Below, one piece after another: positions 51,306-59,240 of a stretch of 59,240 nucleotides of DNA; position 1 is the first letter of the stretch; each line of letters opens with the position of its first letter. The stretch is from an uncultured Pelagibacteraceae bacterium (lineage in GTDB: Bacteria; Pseudomonadota; Alphaproteobacteria; Pelagibacterales; Pelagibacteraceae), in the NCBI GenBank assembly GCA_902593405.1, contig CACJIB010000006.1, positions 1 to 59,240 of the forward strand, read 5' to 3'. The notes under the pieces were generated by a model. The model saw only the letters and a list, made by a program, of their open reading frames with translations. It did no database searches and was not told the origin of the DNA. The position numbers were made by a program, and so were the translations under genes.

Positions 51306-51641
51306 ATGAAACCTTTATTTGGATATATATTTTTAGCTTTAGGGATTTCTTTTGGTATTATATCAAATAGTTTAGCTAAAATTTCAGAAGGATTTACCAA
51401 ACTAACACCATCGGTTTTATGTATCTTATTTATGTGTATTACGATGTTTTCAATAGCAAAAGCTATGCACGCTCTACCTGTAGGTTTCGCTTACGCAACC
51501 TATAGCGGATTAACAGTTACTGGTGTTGTGCTTTTTGCAGTATTAAAGTTTAACCAAATACCAAATTTATATGGAATTATAGGAATAATATTAATTATTA
51601 TTGGAGTGGTGATGGTTAATTATCTAGGCTCTTTAAAGTGA
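51306..51641 (+). CDS. second SMR-family membrane protein lacking Glu14
   Basis: This 111-residue four-helix protein is a paralogue of the one at 50742-51074 in the same register: the EmrE Glu14 position is again G17, the Tyr60 position Y63, and the Trp63 position Y66. ISNSLAKISEGFT, LPVGFAYATYSG and LKFNQIPNLYGIIG mirror SNSFAKSAEGFT, IPMGITYASFAG and IRFNQVPNLYSLIG of the partner. Paired SMR proteins usually make heterodimers. Transport substrate and energy source are unknown. Confidence 0.78.
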   Translation: MKPLFGYIFLALGISFGIISNSLAKISEGFTKLTPSVLCILFMCITMFSIAKAMHALPVGFAYATYSGLTVTGVVLFAVLKFNQIPNLYGIIGIILIIIGVVMVNYLGSLK

Positions 51642-51733
51642 AATTTGTTCCAATTAAATATTCAAACTAAATTTACATACGTCTAATGATTTTAATGAAC
51701 ATATAGAGTAAATTAATCAATCTATTTAAACCT

Positions 51734-53836
51734 ATGAATAACAAATCAAATTTATTTTATTTTGTTCTCTTAATTTGGCCTTTTATATTTTTATGGCCAC
51801 TCTCAAGTGGATATATAGCAATGGGTAATGATTTTGATTTAATATATTATTCTTATAAAAAATATATCTTTGAATTTTGGCAAGATGGTCAATTACCATT
51901 TTGGTCTCCATCTGAAGGAGCTGGCTTTAGTTTAATTTATAATCCGTTTGCTCAATTTTTTTATATACCATCTTGGATTTTATTTTTTATATGTGATTTA
52001 AAAAACTCATTTTCTCTTTATGATTATTTAATTTATACAATTTTTGGAATTTCAATCTACTGCTTAGGTCAATATCAATGGTTAAAAAGTATCAAATTTT
52101 CTAATAATGAAATCAAATATGTTGTAACTTTGTTAGTACCAACAACTTTATTAATAACAAATTTTTTAAGATTACCCAATGCTATACAAACAATATGTTG
52201 GTTACCTTTTTTACTTTTAGGAATAAATTATACCTTAAATAAAAAAAAATATCTAAAATCTTTTTTACTATTATTTTTTTCAAGTCTTTTTATTTTTACA
52301 GCCGGATATCCATATTTTATTTTTTATATTTTTATTTTTACTGTTTTGTATTTTATATTTATTTTAAATTTTCAAAATATTAGTTTAAGAGATTATCCTT
52401 ATATATTGATTAAAAGTTTAATACCTGTCATTTTCTCATTTGTTTTGACTGCGCCATGGTTGCATGGAGTGATCAAAACTTTACAAATTTCACAAGATAG
52501 AAATTTAAATGATTATTTATATTCAACAGAAGGTGGATTTAAATTTTTAGATATAGTCGGATCGTGGCTATACCCTGTGATATCAAATACAGAAGGAAGA
52601 TATTATTTTGGTATAATTATATCTTTTATAATTTTAAAATTTTTTTTGGATTTAATTTTTAAAATTTCAAAGATTACATATCTTGAAAAAAAATTAATCT
52701 TATTTGTAATAATCAGCTTTAGTTTAATTACATTTATTAGTGCATCAGAGTCAAAATTATTTCAATTTTTTTGGAATGAAATTAAATTTATTCAAAATAT
52801 GAGAACGTGGCCTAGGGTAAATATTCTTTTGCTTCCTACTCTATCTATAATAATAGTTTTTTCATTAAACAATATATTAAATAATTTAACCAAAATTGAA
52901 AAAGGCACTATTTCAAAATATCATATTTCAACAGCAAATATTTTGCTTTTTGTAATTTTATTTATTCAATTTTATTTTTTTATTTCTGAGAGTGTTAGTG
53001 ACTATTGGACTGTATGGCATAAAAAAAGATTTTTATTTGCAAAGGAAATTCTTCCTTTTCCCTTAAATAATTTAATAATGTTTGTAGATGGAAGAATAAA
53101 CATACTAACTTCAATCTTTGTAATTTTGTTATTTAATTTTTTATTTATTAAAAAAAGAATATTCCAATTAAAAAAAAAAACATTTTTTATTTTAATTTTA
53201 AGTCTGGTTGTTTTTGAGCAGTTTTTGAATTCAAACCTTCAGTGGAGTTTGAAAAAATGGAAAACTGTTAATACTTATAATGATTATAAGGCAATTGATA
53301 AACTATATATAAATTTTAATAAACCAAGAATTAAAAATCAAGTACATGGAAATAATTATCTCAGGGATGATGCTTTCACAATCAATAATTTTTTGAATTG
53401 GGGTAATAAGTTTCATAATTCTATATTTTGGAAATATTTTGATAAATATGGTGAACCATTAAGTGATGTGGATAACGTTACATTAGAAAAAATAGAAACC
53501 TTTTTTGCTCTTAACAAAAAAAATAAAAAAATCTTTTTTACAGACAGTATTGCCCAAACAAATATTGTTAATTTTATTGACGATTCTAGATTTTTTGAAA
53601 AAAATAATAATATAAGTTATAAAATAATTAATTATTCAAATAATAATATAACAATTGAATTTTACTCAAGTACCAGTGGTTATCTATCTTATGTAGATAA
53701 TATTGATCCATTTTGGCGTGTATATATAAATAAAAACGAAGTAAAAATTTTTAAATTAATGAATACTTATAAATCAATTTATTTTGAAAAAGGGAAAAAT
53801 TTAATAGAGTTTAAATATGAACCATTCAGATATTAA
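51734..53836 (+). CDS. YfhO-like polytopic membrane protein
   Basis: This 700-residue protein has about 12-13 helices followed by a C-terminal beta-rich domain. The N-terminal loop GNDFDLIYYSYKKYIFEFW and LPFWSPSEGAGFSLIYNPF, and the C-terminal SGYLSYVDNIDPFWRVYINK, are typical of YfhO proteins (GT-C-like, involved in glycosylating cell-wall polymers). The GT2 gene downstream overlaps it by 20 bp and would supply a polyprenyl-phosphate sugar. An 11-A tract (53170-53180) is present. Confidence 0.75.
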   Translation: MNNKSNLFYFVLLIWPFIFLWPLSSGYIAMGNDFDLIYYSYKKYIFEFWQDGQLPFWSPSEGAGFSLIYNPFAQFFYIPSWILFFICDLKNSFSLYDYLIYTIFGISIYCLGQYQWLKSIKFSNNEIKYVVTLLVPTTLLITNFLRLPNAIQTICWLPFLLLGINYTLNKKKYLKSFLLLFFSSLFIFTAGYPYFIFYIFIFTVLYFIFILNFQNISLRDYPYILIKSLIPVIFSFVLTAPWLHGVIKTLQISQDRNLNDYLYSTEGGFKFLDIVGSWLYPVISNTEGRYYFGIIISFIILKFFLDLIFKISKITYLEKKLILFVIISFSLITFISASESKLFQFFWNEIKFIQNMRTWPRVNILLLPTLSIIIVFSLNNILNNLTKIEKGTISKYHISTANILLFVILFIQFYFFISESVSDYWTVWHKKRFLFAKEILPFPLNNLIMFVDGRINILTSIFVILLFNFLFIKKRIFQLKKKTFFILILSLVVFEQFLNSNLQWSLKKWKTVNTYNDYKAIDKLYINFNKPRIKNQVHGNNYLRDDAFTINNFLNWGNKFHNSIFWKYFDKYGEPLSDVDNVTLEKIETFFALNKKNKKIFFTDSIAQTNIVNFIDDSRFFEKNNNISYKIINYSNNNITIEFYSSTSGYLSYVDNIDPFWRVYINKNEVKIFKLMNTYKSIYFEKGKNLIEFKYEPFRY

Positions 53837-54557
53837 AAATAAAATATTAATTTTTATCCCTGCATATAATGTAGAAAAAAAAATATACTCTGTAATTTCG
53901 AGAATACCTAAAGAAATATTTTTAAATAATAATATTCACATATTAATAATTAATGATTTTTCTACGGATAACACTTCAAAAGAAATTGAAAGAGTAATTC
54001 ACAATTTTGCTTATAAAATTGATGTTTATAATTCTGAAAATAATTTAGGTTACGGTGGTGTCCAAAAATATGCATTTAATTTTGCAATTAAAAATCAATT
54101 TGATCATATAATAATGTTGCATGGCGATGGCCAGTATGCACCTGAAGAATTGCCTAATTTTATTGAAAAATTTAAAGAGAATTATGATGCTGTTTTTGGC
54201 TCGCGAATGAAGTCTTATAAAAGTGCCTTAAAAGGTGGAATGCCGTTTTATAAATTTTTAGGTAATATCGGCCTTACTTTAATTCAAAATATTATTTTGG
54301 GTTCAAGAATAAGTGAATTTCATTCAGGTTATAGAACTTTTAGGGTAAATAGTTTAAAAAAAATACAATTTGAAAATAAAGCTAATTATTATCATTTTGA
54401 TACTGAGATAATTATTGAGTTGCTCCAAAAAAAATTAAAAATATTAGAAATTCATATTCCTACACATTACGGTGATGAAATATCTCATTTAAAATCTATC
54501 CCTTATGGATTTAAAGTGTTATTAACCACAATAAAATCACGATTTAAAAATAATTAG
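53817..54557 (+). CDS. family 2 glycosyltransferase (polyprenyl-phosphate sugar synthase-like)
   Basis: This 246-residue GT-A enzyme has ILIFIPAYNVEKKI (10-23), INDFSTDNT, and the metal site MLHGDGQYAPEEL. GSRISEFHSGYRTFRV and HFDTEIIIELL are typical of DPM1/DPG synthase relatives. It begins inside the YfhO-like gene and is followed after 1 bp by an SDR, so the three form one unit for surface glycan synthesis. It lacks the C-terminal helices of larger family members. Confidence 0.85.
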   Translation: MNHSDIKNKILIFIPAYNVEKKIYSVISRIPKEIFLNNNIHILIINDFSTDNTSKEIERVIHNFAYKIDVYNSENNLGYGGVQKYAFNFAIKNQFDHIIMLHGDGQYAPEELPNFIEKFKENYDAVFGSRMKSYKSALKGGMPFYKFLGNIGLTLIQNIILGSRISEFHSGYRTFRVNSLKKIQFENKANYYHFDTEIIIELLQKKLKILEIHIPTHYGDEISHLKSIPYGFKVLLTTIKSRFKNN

Positions 54558-54558
54558 T

Positions 54559-55563
54559 ATGAAAATTTTTATAACTGGTATCGCAGGTTTTTTAGGAGCA
54601 AATCTTGCTGAATATTATTTATCAAAAAAATACAGAGTATCTGGTTGCGATAATTTAATTGGTGGTACTTTGGACAATATAGATGTTAACAAAATAAATT
54701 TTTTCAAAGCTGATTGCGAAAATTTAGATGAAATGACAAAAATAATTAAAGATGTAGATGTTGTTGTGCATTCAGCGGCATATCCTCATGAAGGTTTATC
54801 TTCATTTTCACCGTATCTGATCTGTAAAAGTAATTACATTGGCTCTATCTCGGTATTTACTGCTGCAATACAAAATAATGTTAAAAGAGTAGTGTTTTGT
54901 TCATCAATGGCACGCTATGGTGATATTGAAACACCTTTCTTTGAAGAGCAAAAAGTAAGACCAGTTGATCCCTATGGTGTTTCTAAATTAGCTGCAGAAA
55001 ATACTTTGAAAATTTTAGCGGATACTCATGATATTGAATACAATATTGCAGTCCCTCATAATATAATTGGTCCAAAACAAAAATATGACGATCCATATAG
55101 AAATGTTGTATCAATAATGACCAATTTAATCCTTCAAAACAGAAGACCAATAATTTATGGTGATGGAGAACAAACAAGATCTTTTTCAGATATAGATGAC
55201 TGTATTTTCTGTCTAGATAAACTAATTACTGATAAAAATATTAACAAAGAAACCTTCAATATTGGACCAGATGAGGAAAAAATTTCAATAAATGAGCTAT
55301 ATAAAATTTTGTGTAACAAACTAAAGTATAATGAGCCAGCTGTTTATGTTAAAGACAGACCAAATGAAGTAAAACATGCAATATGTTCAGCTAATAAAGC
55401 TCGAAAGTATTTAGGTTACAAAACTTCAGTAACATTAGATGAGTCTATTCAAAAAGTAATTGATTTTATAAAATCCAAGGGAGCCAAGAAATTTACATAT
55501 AATTATAGACTTGAAATTAATAATGAAAACACTCCTGAGACTTGGAAAAAAAAGGTTTTTTAA
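54559..55563 (+). CDS. NAD-dependent nucleotide-sugar epimerase/dehydratase
   Basis: This 334-residue extended SDR has TGIAGFLGANLAEYYL (6-21), HSAAYPHEG, FCSSMARYGD, the catalytic YGVSK, and GDGEQTRSFSDIDDC, as in UDP-glucose 4-epimerase relatives. The C-terminal KDRPNEVKHAICSANKARKYLGY is the usual substrate-domain end. Product not assigned. Last gene of the third surface-sugar block. Confidence 0.82.
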   Translation: MKIFITGIAGFLGANLAEYYLSKKYRVSGCDNLIGGTLDNIDVNKINFFKADCENLDEMTKIIKDVDVVVHSAAYPHEGLSSFSPYLICKSNYIGSISVFTAAIQNNVKRVVFCSSMARYGDIETPFFEEQKVRPVDPYGVSKLAAENTLKILADTHDIEYNIAVPHNIIGPKQKYDDPYRNVVSIMTNLILQNRRPIIYGDGEQTRSFSDIDDCIFCLDKLITDKNINKETFNIGPDEEKISINELYKILCNKLKYNEPAVYVKDRPNEVKHAICSANKARKYLGYKTSVTLDESIQKVIDFIKSKGAKKFTYNYRLEINNENTPETWKKKVF

Positions 55564-55604
55564 ATACATTATTTCTATTATTTAAATAATTCGTCTACTT
55601 CTAT

Positions 55605-56168
55605 TTACCAAGAAGAAGTTGGACCTTTTAAGAATTCTATTTCTTCTTCAGTAGACTCTCTTCCTAAAATTTCATTTCTATGAGGATATCTATGGAATTG
55701 TCTAATTGCTTTTGTATGATCTTGCCAAAATTTTTTTATTTCATTGTATCCTTCGTGTTCTCTTAAATATTTGTTTAGCAAGTAATAAGCCATTTCATGA
55801 TCACTTATTTCCTCACTATGAATTAAAGGTAACAACATAAATAATCTTTGATTTACATTCATAGCTTCTAAATAACCTGAATAAACTGCATCGTTTACAA
55901 TCAATCTTGTTTTTTGATCTTGAACAAATGCTTTTTTGTCATTTCTAAACATATTTCTTGAAAACTGATCAAATAAAATTACTAACGCCAAACAACTCAT
56001 AGGATTATCTTGCCAATCATCATATTCATTTTGACAAGCAAGTTCATAATCGTTTAAAAAATTATCTTTAACTTTCTGATCAAACTTTTCGTCTTTTTTG
56101 AAACGCATTTCAGAAGGGGTTTCTTTAAACCAAAAATCCAGAATTATTTGTGCTCTTTCTGGTATCAT
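55605..56168 (-). CDS. DUF924 family protein
   Basis: This 187-residue, all-helical protein begins ERAQIILDFWFKETPSEMRF, then has LALVILFDQFSRNMFRNDKKAFVQD and the C-terminal RQFHRYPHRNEILGRESTEEE. These are the DUF924 signatures, predicted to fold like TPR repeats. Function unknown. Its start overlaps the HisN-like stop by 4 bp. Confidence 0.9.
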   Translation of the reverse strand: MIPERAQIILDFWFKETPSEMRFKKDEKFDQKVKDNFLNDYELACQNEYDDWQDNPMSCLALVILFDQFSRNMFRNDKKAFVQDQKTRLIVNDAVYSGYLEAMNVNQRLFMLLPLIHSEEISDHEMAYYLLNKYLREHEGYNEIKKFWQDHTKAIRQFHRYPHRNEILGRESTEEEIEFLKGPTSSW

Positions 56169-56971
56169 TCAGCTAATGGTTTTAATAATTTTAAAATTTT
56201 TTTATGATTGGCTTTATTATTTGAAACAATGATATTTCCCCCAACAACAGGGTTTTTGTTGCCCCATGTGGTTACTATTGCTCCTGCTGCTCTCACAATT
56301 GGTATTATGGGATGAATATCCCAAATCTTATTTGCACATTGTGCAACCATTTCAAGTCTACCTTCTGCTAATTGACAATAAGTCAATGCATCAAAACAAG
56401 GAAACTGCATTCTTTTTATAAATTTTTTAATTTTAGATTGCTGTTTTAAAGATAATTGATTGTGAAATGCGGCTGCTAATTTTGCATTAGTAAAATTTAA
56501 TTTTGAGTTAACTTTAAGTTTTCTTTTTTTGTTATTTTCAAAAACAAATGCAGAATTTTTATTTATATTTAAATAATATTTTCTCATTTTAGGAAAATTT
56601 GCCAATCCTAAAATTGGTTCTCCATTGTAATTTAATGAAATAAGATTGCTCCAACTAGGATTACCAACAACATATGATCTGGTTCCATCAATTGGATCAA
56701 TTACCCATGAAAACTCACTCCTTGTATTTTTATGACCATATTCCTCACCTATAATTTGATGATTTGGAAATTTTTTTGAAATTTTAGATCTTATAAATTT
56801 TTCAAATGCTTTATCAGATGTGGTTACTGGGTCATAACCCTTCCCTTTGAGCTTGTTAGTTATTTTAAATGGTTTATCTAATTTGCTGTAATAAAACTTT
56901 GTTAAATCTTTAGCCAAATGATTTAAAAAGCTTGCATATATTGGATATTTTTTTGTATCAAATTTTTTCAC
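56165..56971 (-). CDS. inositol-monophosphatase family phosphatase, HisN-like
   Basis: This 268-residue protein has the metal-site motifs PVTTSDKAFE (48-57), IIGEEYG with E76/E77, DPIDGTRSY (92-100) with D92 and D95, and W217-D218 in IWDIHPIIPIVRAAGA. In usual members the last motif is WDxAA; WDIHP with Leu/Ile following is seen in histidinol-phosphatase (HisN) relatives. Histidinol phosphate is the most likely substrate, but other phosphomonoesters are possible. No histidine genes are nearby. Confidence 0.78.
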   Translation of the reverse strand: MKKFDTKKYPIYASFLNHLAKDLTKFYYSKLDKPFKITNKLKGKGYDPVTTSDKAFEKFIRSKISKKFPNHQIIGEEYGHKNTRSEFSWVIDPIDGTRSYVVGNPSWSNLISLNYNGEPILGLANFPKMRKYYLNINKNSAFVFENNKKRKLKVNSKLNFTNAKLAAAFHNQLSLKQQSKIKKFIKRMQFPCFDALTYCQLAEGRLEMVAQCANKIWDIHPIIPIVRAAGAIVTTWGNKNPVVGGNIIVSNNKANHKKILKLLKPLAE

Positions 56972-57038
56972 AATGAACTCTTACTATTTAATTTATGTTG
57001 ATTAAAGTTAAATTTTAAATAATCCTAAGCTTGCAGGT

Positions 57039-58142
57039 ATGAAAATTGAGCTAATTGAAAACAAGGTTTATTTTAATAACGGGTCTGAAAAAAAAGAAAT
57101 TCACCCATTCTGGTTGCGAGAAAGAGTAAATGGTGAAGAATATTTAGATAAAGGAACTCAGCAAAGACTTTTTGATCCTACCTTTTTAAGTAATGATGTC
57201 TCAATAAATAAAGTAAACCTTAATGAAAAATACCTAGAGGTTAATTTTAATGATGGTGTTAATTCAAAACTTGAAATTGATAAAATTGCTTCTGAATTTT
57301 CTAAAGAAGATATTGTAATTAGATCTATTGAAAAAACTAAATGGGACTCAACTTTAAAAAATATAAAAAATTTTGAATACCAAGAAAATTTTTATGAAAG
57401 TAAAGAGATGCATGATCTGCTTGTTTCATTTTATAAATTTGGTTTTGTAATAGTAAAAAATATTCCAACATCTAAAAATTACATTGTTGAATTTGCAAAT
57501 TCAATAGGCAGTGTTCGAAGAACAAATTTTGGTGAATATTTTGACGTAAAATCTAAACCTGATCCAAACGATCTTGCTTATACTTCATTGGCTTTAGCAC
57601 CTCATACAGATAATCCTTATAGAAATCCTGTTCCATGTATTCAACTATTGCATTGTATAGAAAGTAAAGTTTCAGGAGGATTATCTACTTTAGTAGATGG
57701 TTATACAGTTACTGAAGATTTAAAAAATCAATATCCAGAATTTTATAAAATTTTAACTGAAGTGAAAGTTAGATTTAGATTTATAGATAAAGAAGTAATT
57801 TTAGAAACTATCTCTCCGTTAATTGAACTAAATGAAGATAAGAGTTTCAAGCAGGTAAGATTTAGTCCTAGATTAGACTATGTTCCAATTTTAGAAAAAG
57901 AAAAATTAGATCTTTACTATCAAGCAAGAAAAAAAATATCTGAAATGTATAATTCAGATAAATATAGAATTGAATTTAAACTCGAGCCAAAAGACTTAAT
58001 GATGATGGATAATCATAGACTACTCCATGGTAGAACAGCTTATGAAACAAAAGAAGGTGAAAGATTTTTACAAGGTTGTTATATTGATTACGATAGTACA
58101 GAGGGAAAACTTAGACACTTAAAAAGAAAGTTTAATCTTTAA
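57039..58142 (+). CDS. gamma-butyrobetaine hydroxylase-like Fe(II)/2-oxoglutarate dioxygenase
   Basis: This 367-residue enzyme has an N-terminal DUF971 region (about 5-90) and a TauD/TfdA-like core. The iron ligands are H189 and D191 in APHTDNPYRNP and H330 in DNHRLLHGRTAY, with GERFLQGCYID carrying the 2-oxoglutarate Arg. This matches gamma-butyrobetaine hydroxylase, which makes carnitine, and trimethyllysine hydroxylase. The Cys cluster that binds zinc in the N-terminal domain of the mammalian enzyme is missing. Substrate is probably a quaternary amine. Its 3' end overlaps the AzoR-like gene by 11 bp. Confidence 0.8.
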   Translation: MKIELIENKVYFNNGSEKKEIHPFWLRERVNGEEYLDKGTQQRLFDPTFLSNDVSINKVNLNEKYLEVNFNDGVNSKLEIDKIASEFSKEDIVIRSIEKTKWDSTLKNIKNFEYQENFYESKEMHDLLVSFYKFGFVIVKNIPTSKNYIVEFANSIGSVRRTNFGEYFDVKSKPDPNDLAYTSLALAPHTDNPYRNPVPCIQLLHCIESKVSGGLSTLVDGYTVTEDLKNQYPEFYKILTEVKVRFRFIDKEVILETISPLIELNEDKSFKQVRFSPRLDYVPILEKEKLDLYYQARKKISEMYNSDKYRIEFKLEPKDLMMMDNHRLLHGRTAYETKEGERFLQGCYIDYDSTEGKLRHLKRKFNL

Positions 58143-58719
58143 ACAAATTCTCTATTTGCGCTTCAGCCTCTTTAATTGATTTTTCATAATCTAACGCCAT
58201 TTGGTCTGCACTAATTATATCTACTTTTTCTATACCAAAAAAATTAAGTATAAATTTTAACCAAGGAGTTAGGAAATCTTCTGAACTATTTAGCTTTGTT
58301 CCTCCAGAAGTAATAACTAGATACGCATGTTTGTTTTTTAACAATCCCTCTCTTCTACCATTTGGTTTAAATCTAAAAGTTTCACCTATACGAGCAGCTA
58401 AATCTGACCAAGCTTTAAGTGTTGCTGGAGGACCATAATTATAAATTGGAGCTGAAATTATTATGACATCACTCTCTTTCAATTCCTTTACAAGTTTATC
58501 AGAAAGTTCAAACATTTTTTTATGTTCTTCTGTTTGATCTTTTTCATCTATATTCATTCCGGATTCTGTAAGCCCACTTACAAAAAGCATCTCATCATCT
58601 AAATCTCTATAAACAACTTCATCACCAGGCTTTTTAATTTTATCTAAGAGTTTTTTTGCTAAAGCTCTAGAGGTAGAGCCTTTTTTTCGAGCACTGGAGT
58701 CTATTTGATAAATTTTCAT
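58132..58719 (-). CDS. flavodoxin-fold NAD(P)H oxidoreductase (AzoR/FMN-dependent NADH-azoreductase-like)
   Basis: This 195-residue FMN protein starts IDSSARKKGSTSRALAKKLL (6-25), the phosphate-binding loop, and continues with ISAPIYNYGPPATLKAWSD and VITSGGTKLNSSEDF. It would reduce quinones or azo/nitro compounds. It is 9 bp upstream of the CcdA-like gene stop, so the two are probably in one transcript. Physiological role unknown. Confidence 0.84.
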   Translation of the reverse strand: MKIYQIDSSARKKGSTSRALAKKLLDKIKKPGDEVVYRDLDDEMLFVSGLTESGMNIDEKDQTEEHKKMFELSDKLVKELKESDVIIISAPIYNYGPPATLKAWSDLAARIGETFRFKPNGRREGLLKNKHAYLVITSGGTKLNSSEDFLTPWLKFILNFFGIEKVDIISADQMALDYEKSIKEAEAQIENLFKD

Positions 58720-58728
58720 TAATACCTT

Positions 58729-59240
58729 TTATCCGAATTTTTGCATAAAAGGAAAGATTTCAATGATATAAAAACCAATAGCTTGTAATTGATTGGTTAA
58801 AATTAAAATACCTGTAACCAATAGAGTTATTCCTCCAATTTTTGATATTAAATTAATATTTTTCTTAAAATTTTTAGAAAATAACAAAAATCTTTGAATC
58901 AAGTATCCAGATAAAACAAATGGAATAGCAAGACCTAATGAATAGGAAATTAACAATATTAAAGCTCTTGATAAAGTTTCTTCAATAGATGCTAAAGCTA
59001 AAATTGAACCTAAAATTGGACCGATACATGGTGTCCATCCAAAACCAAAAGCAACACCAATCACATATGGAAAAAGAATATTTCTTGACTCTTTTGCATC
59101 AAATCTTTTCTCAAAATTTAAATATGGAATATTGATTATTCCAATTAATTGAAGAGAAAAAATTATAATAACTATTCCAGCTGAAATTCTTAATACTTCT
59201 GAATTTTGCAAAAGTGCCTGTCCTAAAAAAGATGCTGACG
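58729..59240 (-). CDS. CcdA-like cytochrome c biogenesis/thiol transport protein, 5' end outside the window
   Basis: The reading frame stays open to the window edge, with ASFLGQALLQNSEVLRISAG visible at the truncated end, so the gene continues beyond 59240 and no start is assigned. The visible 170 residues have four or five helices, the second Cys motif GFGWTPCIGPILG, and SYSLGLAIPFVLSGYLIQRF, as in CcdA, which carries reducing power across the inner membrane. The first Cys motif would lie outside the window. Full CcdA is about 240 residues. Confidence 0.86.
   Translation of the reverse strand, partial: SASFLGQALLQNSEVLRISAGIVIIIFSLQLIGIINIPYLNFEKRFDAKESRNILFPYVIGVAFGFGWTPCIGPILGSILALASIEETLSRALILLISYSLGLAIPFVLSGYLIQRFLLFSKNFKKNINLISKIGGITLLVTGILILTNQLQAIGFYIIEIFPFMQKFG

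Noticed and set aside
55577-55590. 14-bp perfect palindrome ATTATTTAAATAAT in the convergent gap
   Set aside because: It is pure A/T, expected by chance in this composition, and has no loop or U-tract suited to a terminator.
1-59240. CRISPR arrays, insertion sequences, prophage genes, rRNA or riboswitches
   Set aside because: No regularly spaced repeats, transposase, integrase or phage proteins, rRNA, or convincing riboswitch folds were seen in the short intergenic regions.

Overview
The window looks like one contiguous piece of a streamlined, very AT-rich marine alphaproteobacterial chromosome of the SAR11 (Pelagibacterales) type. The evidence is gene content and style: short or overlapping gene junctions, no stretch over about 200 bp without a gene, no mobile elements, Lys/Asn/Ile-rich proteins, many high-affinity periplasmic binding-protein transporters for small osmolytes, and methylated-glycine, taurine and sulfonate genes. 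This assignment is inferred from the sequence alone; no marker gene such as 16S rRNA is present.

Layout. (1) 68-5194: a basic-amino-acid binding protein, then a polyamine/methylthioadenosine module: a SpeD-SpeE fusion, a FucA-type class II aldolase, MtnA and MtnP, with Apt divergent. Together they could make spermidine and recycle the by-product to DHAP and AMP. (2) 5172-9239: surface-sugar block 1 with a GT2 glycosyltransferase and a complete, tightly overlapping dTDP-deoxyhexose (rhamnose-type) set rfbB-rfbA-rfbC-rfbD-like. (3) 9311-10948: GMP reductase, a Gpt-like phosphoribosyltransferase and tRNA-Met. (4) 11276-20130: dimethylglycine/sarcosine dehydrogenase-like flavoprotein, alanine dehydrogenase, omega-amino acid:pyruvate aminotransferase, and divergently a TauABC-type transporter whose permease carries a very large extra domain. 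(5) 20127-25742: surface-sugar block 2 (polytopic membrane protein, GT2, two CDP-sugar-epimerase-like SDRs) ending in an Ldh_2 family dehydrogenase. (6) 25731-30216: a small membrane protein divergent from an internally duplicated wHTH regulator, a BASS transporter, a Pta/Ptb-type acyltransferase and an HpsN-like dehydrogenase of the HisD family. (7) 30220-44602: two sugar-type ABC transporters in opposite directions flanking an uncharacterised enzyme set (two tandem-SnoaL proteins, a bicupin, a short MetE-like protein), with a GH63-like glycosidase at one end and a HAD protein lacking its catalytic Asp residues at the other. Only one MalK-type ATPase is present for both. (8) 44589-48441: alpha/beta hydrolase, LysE exporter, VOC protein, cysE-cysK and a small membrane protein. 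(9) 48602-51641: eight short co-directional genes of mostly unknown function (two exported proteins, an ABM-like protein, a SnoaL protein, a DsbA-fold protein, then an SMR-DUF2798-SMR triad). (10) 51734-55563: surface-sugar block 3 (YfhO-like, GT2, SDR). (11) 55605-59240: DUF924, HisN-like phosphatase, gamma-butyrobetaine-hydroxylase-like dioxygenase, AzoR-like flavoprotein and a CcdA-like protein cut by the window edge.

The most unusual items are: the SMR-DUF2798-SMR triad, in which both SMR proteins lack the essential EmrE Glu14; the twin ABC transporter/SnoaL/cupin/MetE-like cluster; the roughly 360-residue extracytoplasmic insertion in the TauC-like permease; a stem-loop after every binding-protein gene; the FucA-like aldolase inside an MTA salvage operon; and an internally duplicated regulator whose promoter is overlapped by a dyad. 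Functions are inferred from motifs and context; substrates of the transporters are not proven.
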